A stretch of DNA of 6,116 bases from Bacteriovoracaceae bacterium (GTDB lineage Bacteria > Bdellovibrionota > Bacteriovoracia > Bacteriovoracales > Bacteriovoracaceae). How positions within the stretch are numbered: the stretch's first letter is position 1; the number at the start of each line of letters is the position of its first letter. Shown here one piece after another: positions 6,004 through 6,116 of this stretch. The position numbers and the translations under genes were made by a program. The DNA is taken from contig JAGLCH010000212.1 in NCBI GenBank assembly GCA_023146355.1, forward strand, positions 1 to 6,116, written 5' to 3'. Under the pieces are notes generated by a model, which worked only from the letters and a program-made list of their open reading frames with translations, was not told where the DNA came from and ran no database searches.

Positions 6004-6116
6004 GAACTAAATATTTTTAATAAAAGCTTTTAAATTATTTGTGAAATATCTTGTTAAAAAGAAGAAAAGAAATACTGAATCAAAAGTCGACCAGACACCT
6101 ACATGCCACCTTAACT
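6004..6116. other. Right-edge region with no assignable gene
   Basis: Three short readings run off the right edge and cannot be separated. On the minus strand, 35 codons are open from the edge to a TAG at 6007-6009, giving a hydrophobic tail (STFDSVFLFFFLTRYF) that could end a membrane protein upstream of GH3. On the plus strand, a GTG at 6041 opens a Lys-rich frame (VKYLVKKKKRNTESK) without a Shine-Dalgarno site, and a second frame opens from TTG at 6051. The A-rich tract at 6057-6072 makes all three doubtful. Confidence 0.4.
6021..6032. repeat. Perfect 12-base palindrome upstream of GH3
   Basis: TAAAAGCTTTTA is a perfect inverted repeat without spacer. It would cover roughly -33 to -44 relative to the proposed GH3 start point, so it could be an operator. 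Being AT-rich in an AT-rich spacer, it could also be chance. Confidence 0.35.

Noticed and set aside
6041..6116. Start of a divergent plus-strand gene at GTG 6041
   Set aside because: There is no Shine-Dalgarno site, only 25 codons are visible, and the Lys run comes from an A-rich tract. Two other frames are equally open to the edge.

Overview
The window is AT-rich, gene-dense bacterial DNA holding four genes: three on the plus strand and one convergent gene on the minus strand. A very large lipoprotein, short spacers, A-rich Shine-Dalgarno sites and the protein style resemble Bdellovibrionota (Bacteriovorax/Halobacteriovorax-like predatory bacteria). That assignment is an inference from general resemblance; there is no rRNA or marker search behind it.

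Positions 70-3485 hold a large predicted outer-membrane or surface lipoprotein (about 965 aa) followed by a small NYN/PIN-like nuclease-type protein. The two share an ATGA stop/start overlap, so they are probably translationally coupled. The lipoprotein has a signal peptide with a lipobox, an internal duplication of about 170 residues, and a long series of degenerate EF-hand-like units. Only one of these, near the C-terminus, keeps a full set of calcium ligands.

Positions 3496-4383 encode FolD, the bifunctional methylene-tetrahydrofolate dehydrogenase/cyclohydrolase. It follows the NYN gene after 10 bases and starts with GTG behind a clear AAAGGA site, so the three plus-strand genes look like one operon. 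Nothing suggests a shared pathway. FolD is housekeeping one-carbon metabolism and probably travels with the other two for expression reasons.

Positions 4390-5949 (minus) encode a GH3-family acyl-adenylating enzyme, related to plant jasmonate/auxin amido synthetases. Its stop codon lies 6 bases from the folD stop, so the two transcripts must converge. Upstream of it is a candidate extended -10 promoter and a 12-base perfect palindrome. The last ~110 bases at the right edge cannot be assigned to a gene with confidence.

I see no mobile element, CRISPR array, tRNA, rRNA or strong intrinsic terminator. I also see no convincing multi-gene novel system. The least explained parts are the repeat-built lipoprotein, its coupling to a NYN protein, and a GH3 enzyme in a bacterium with no visible partner genes.
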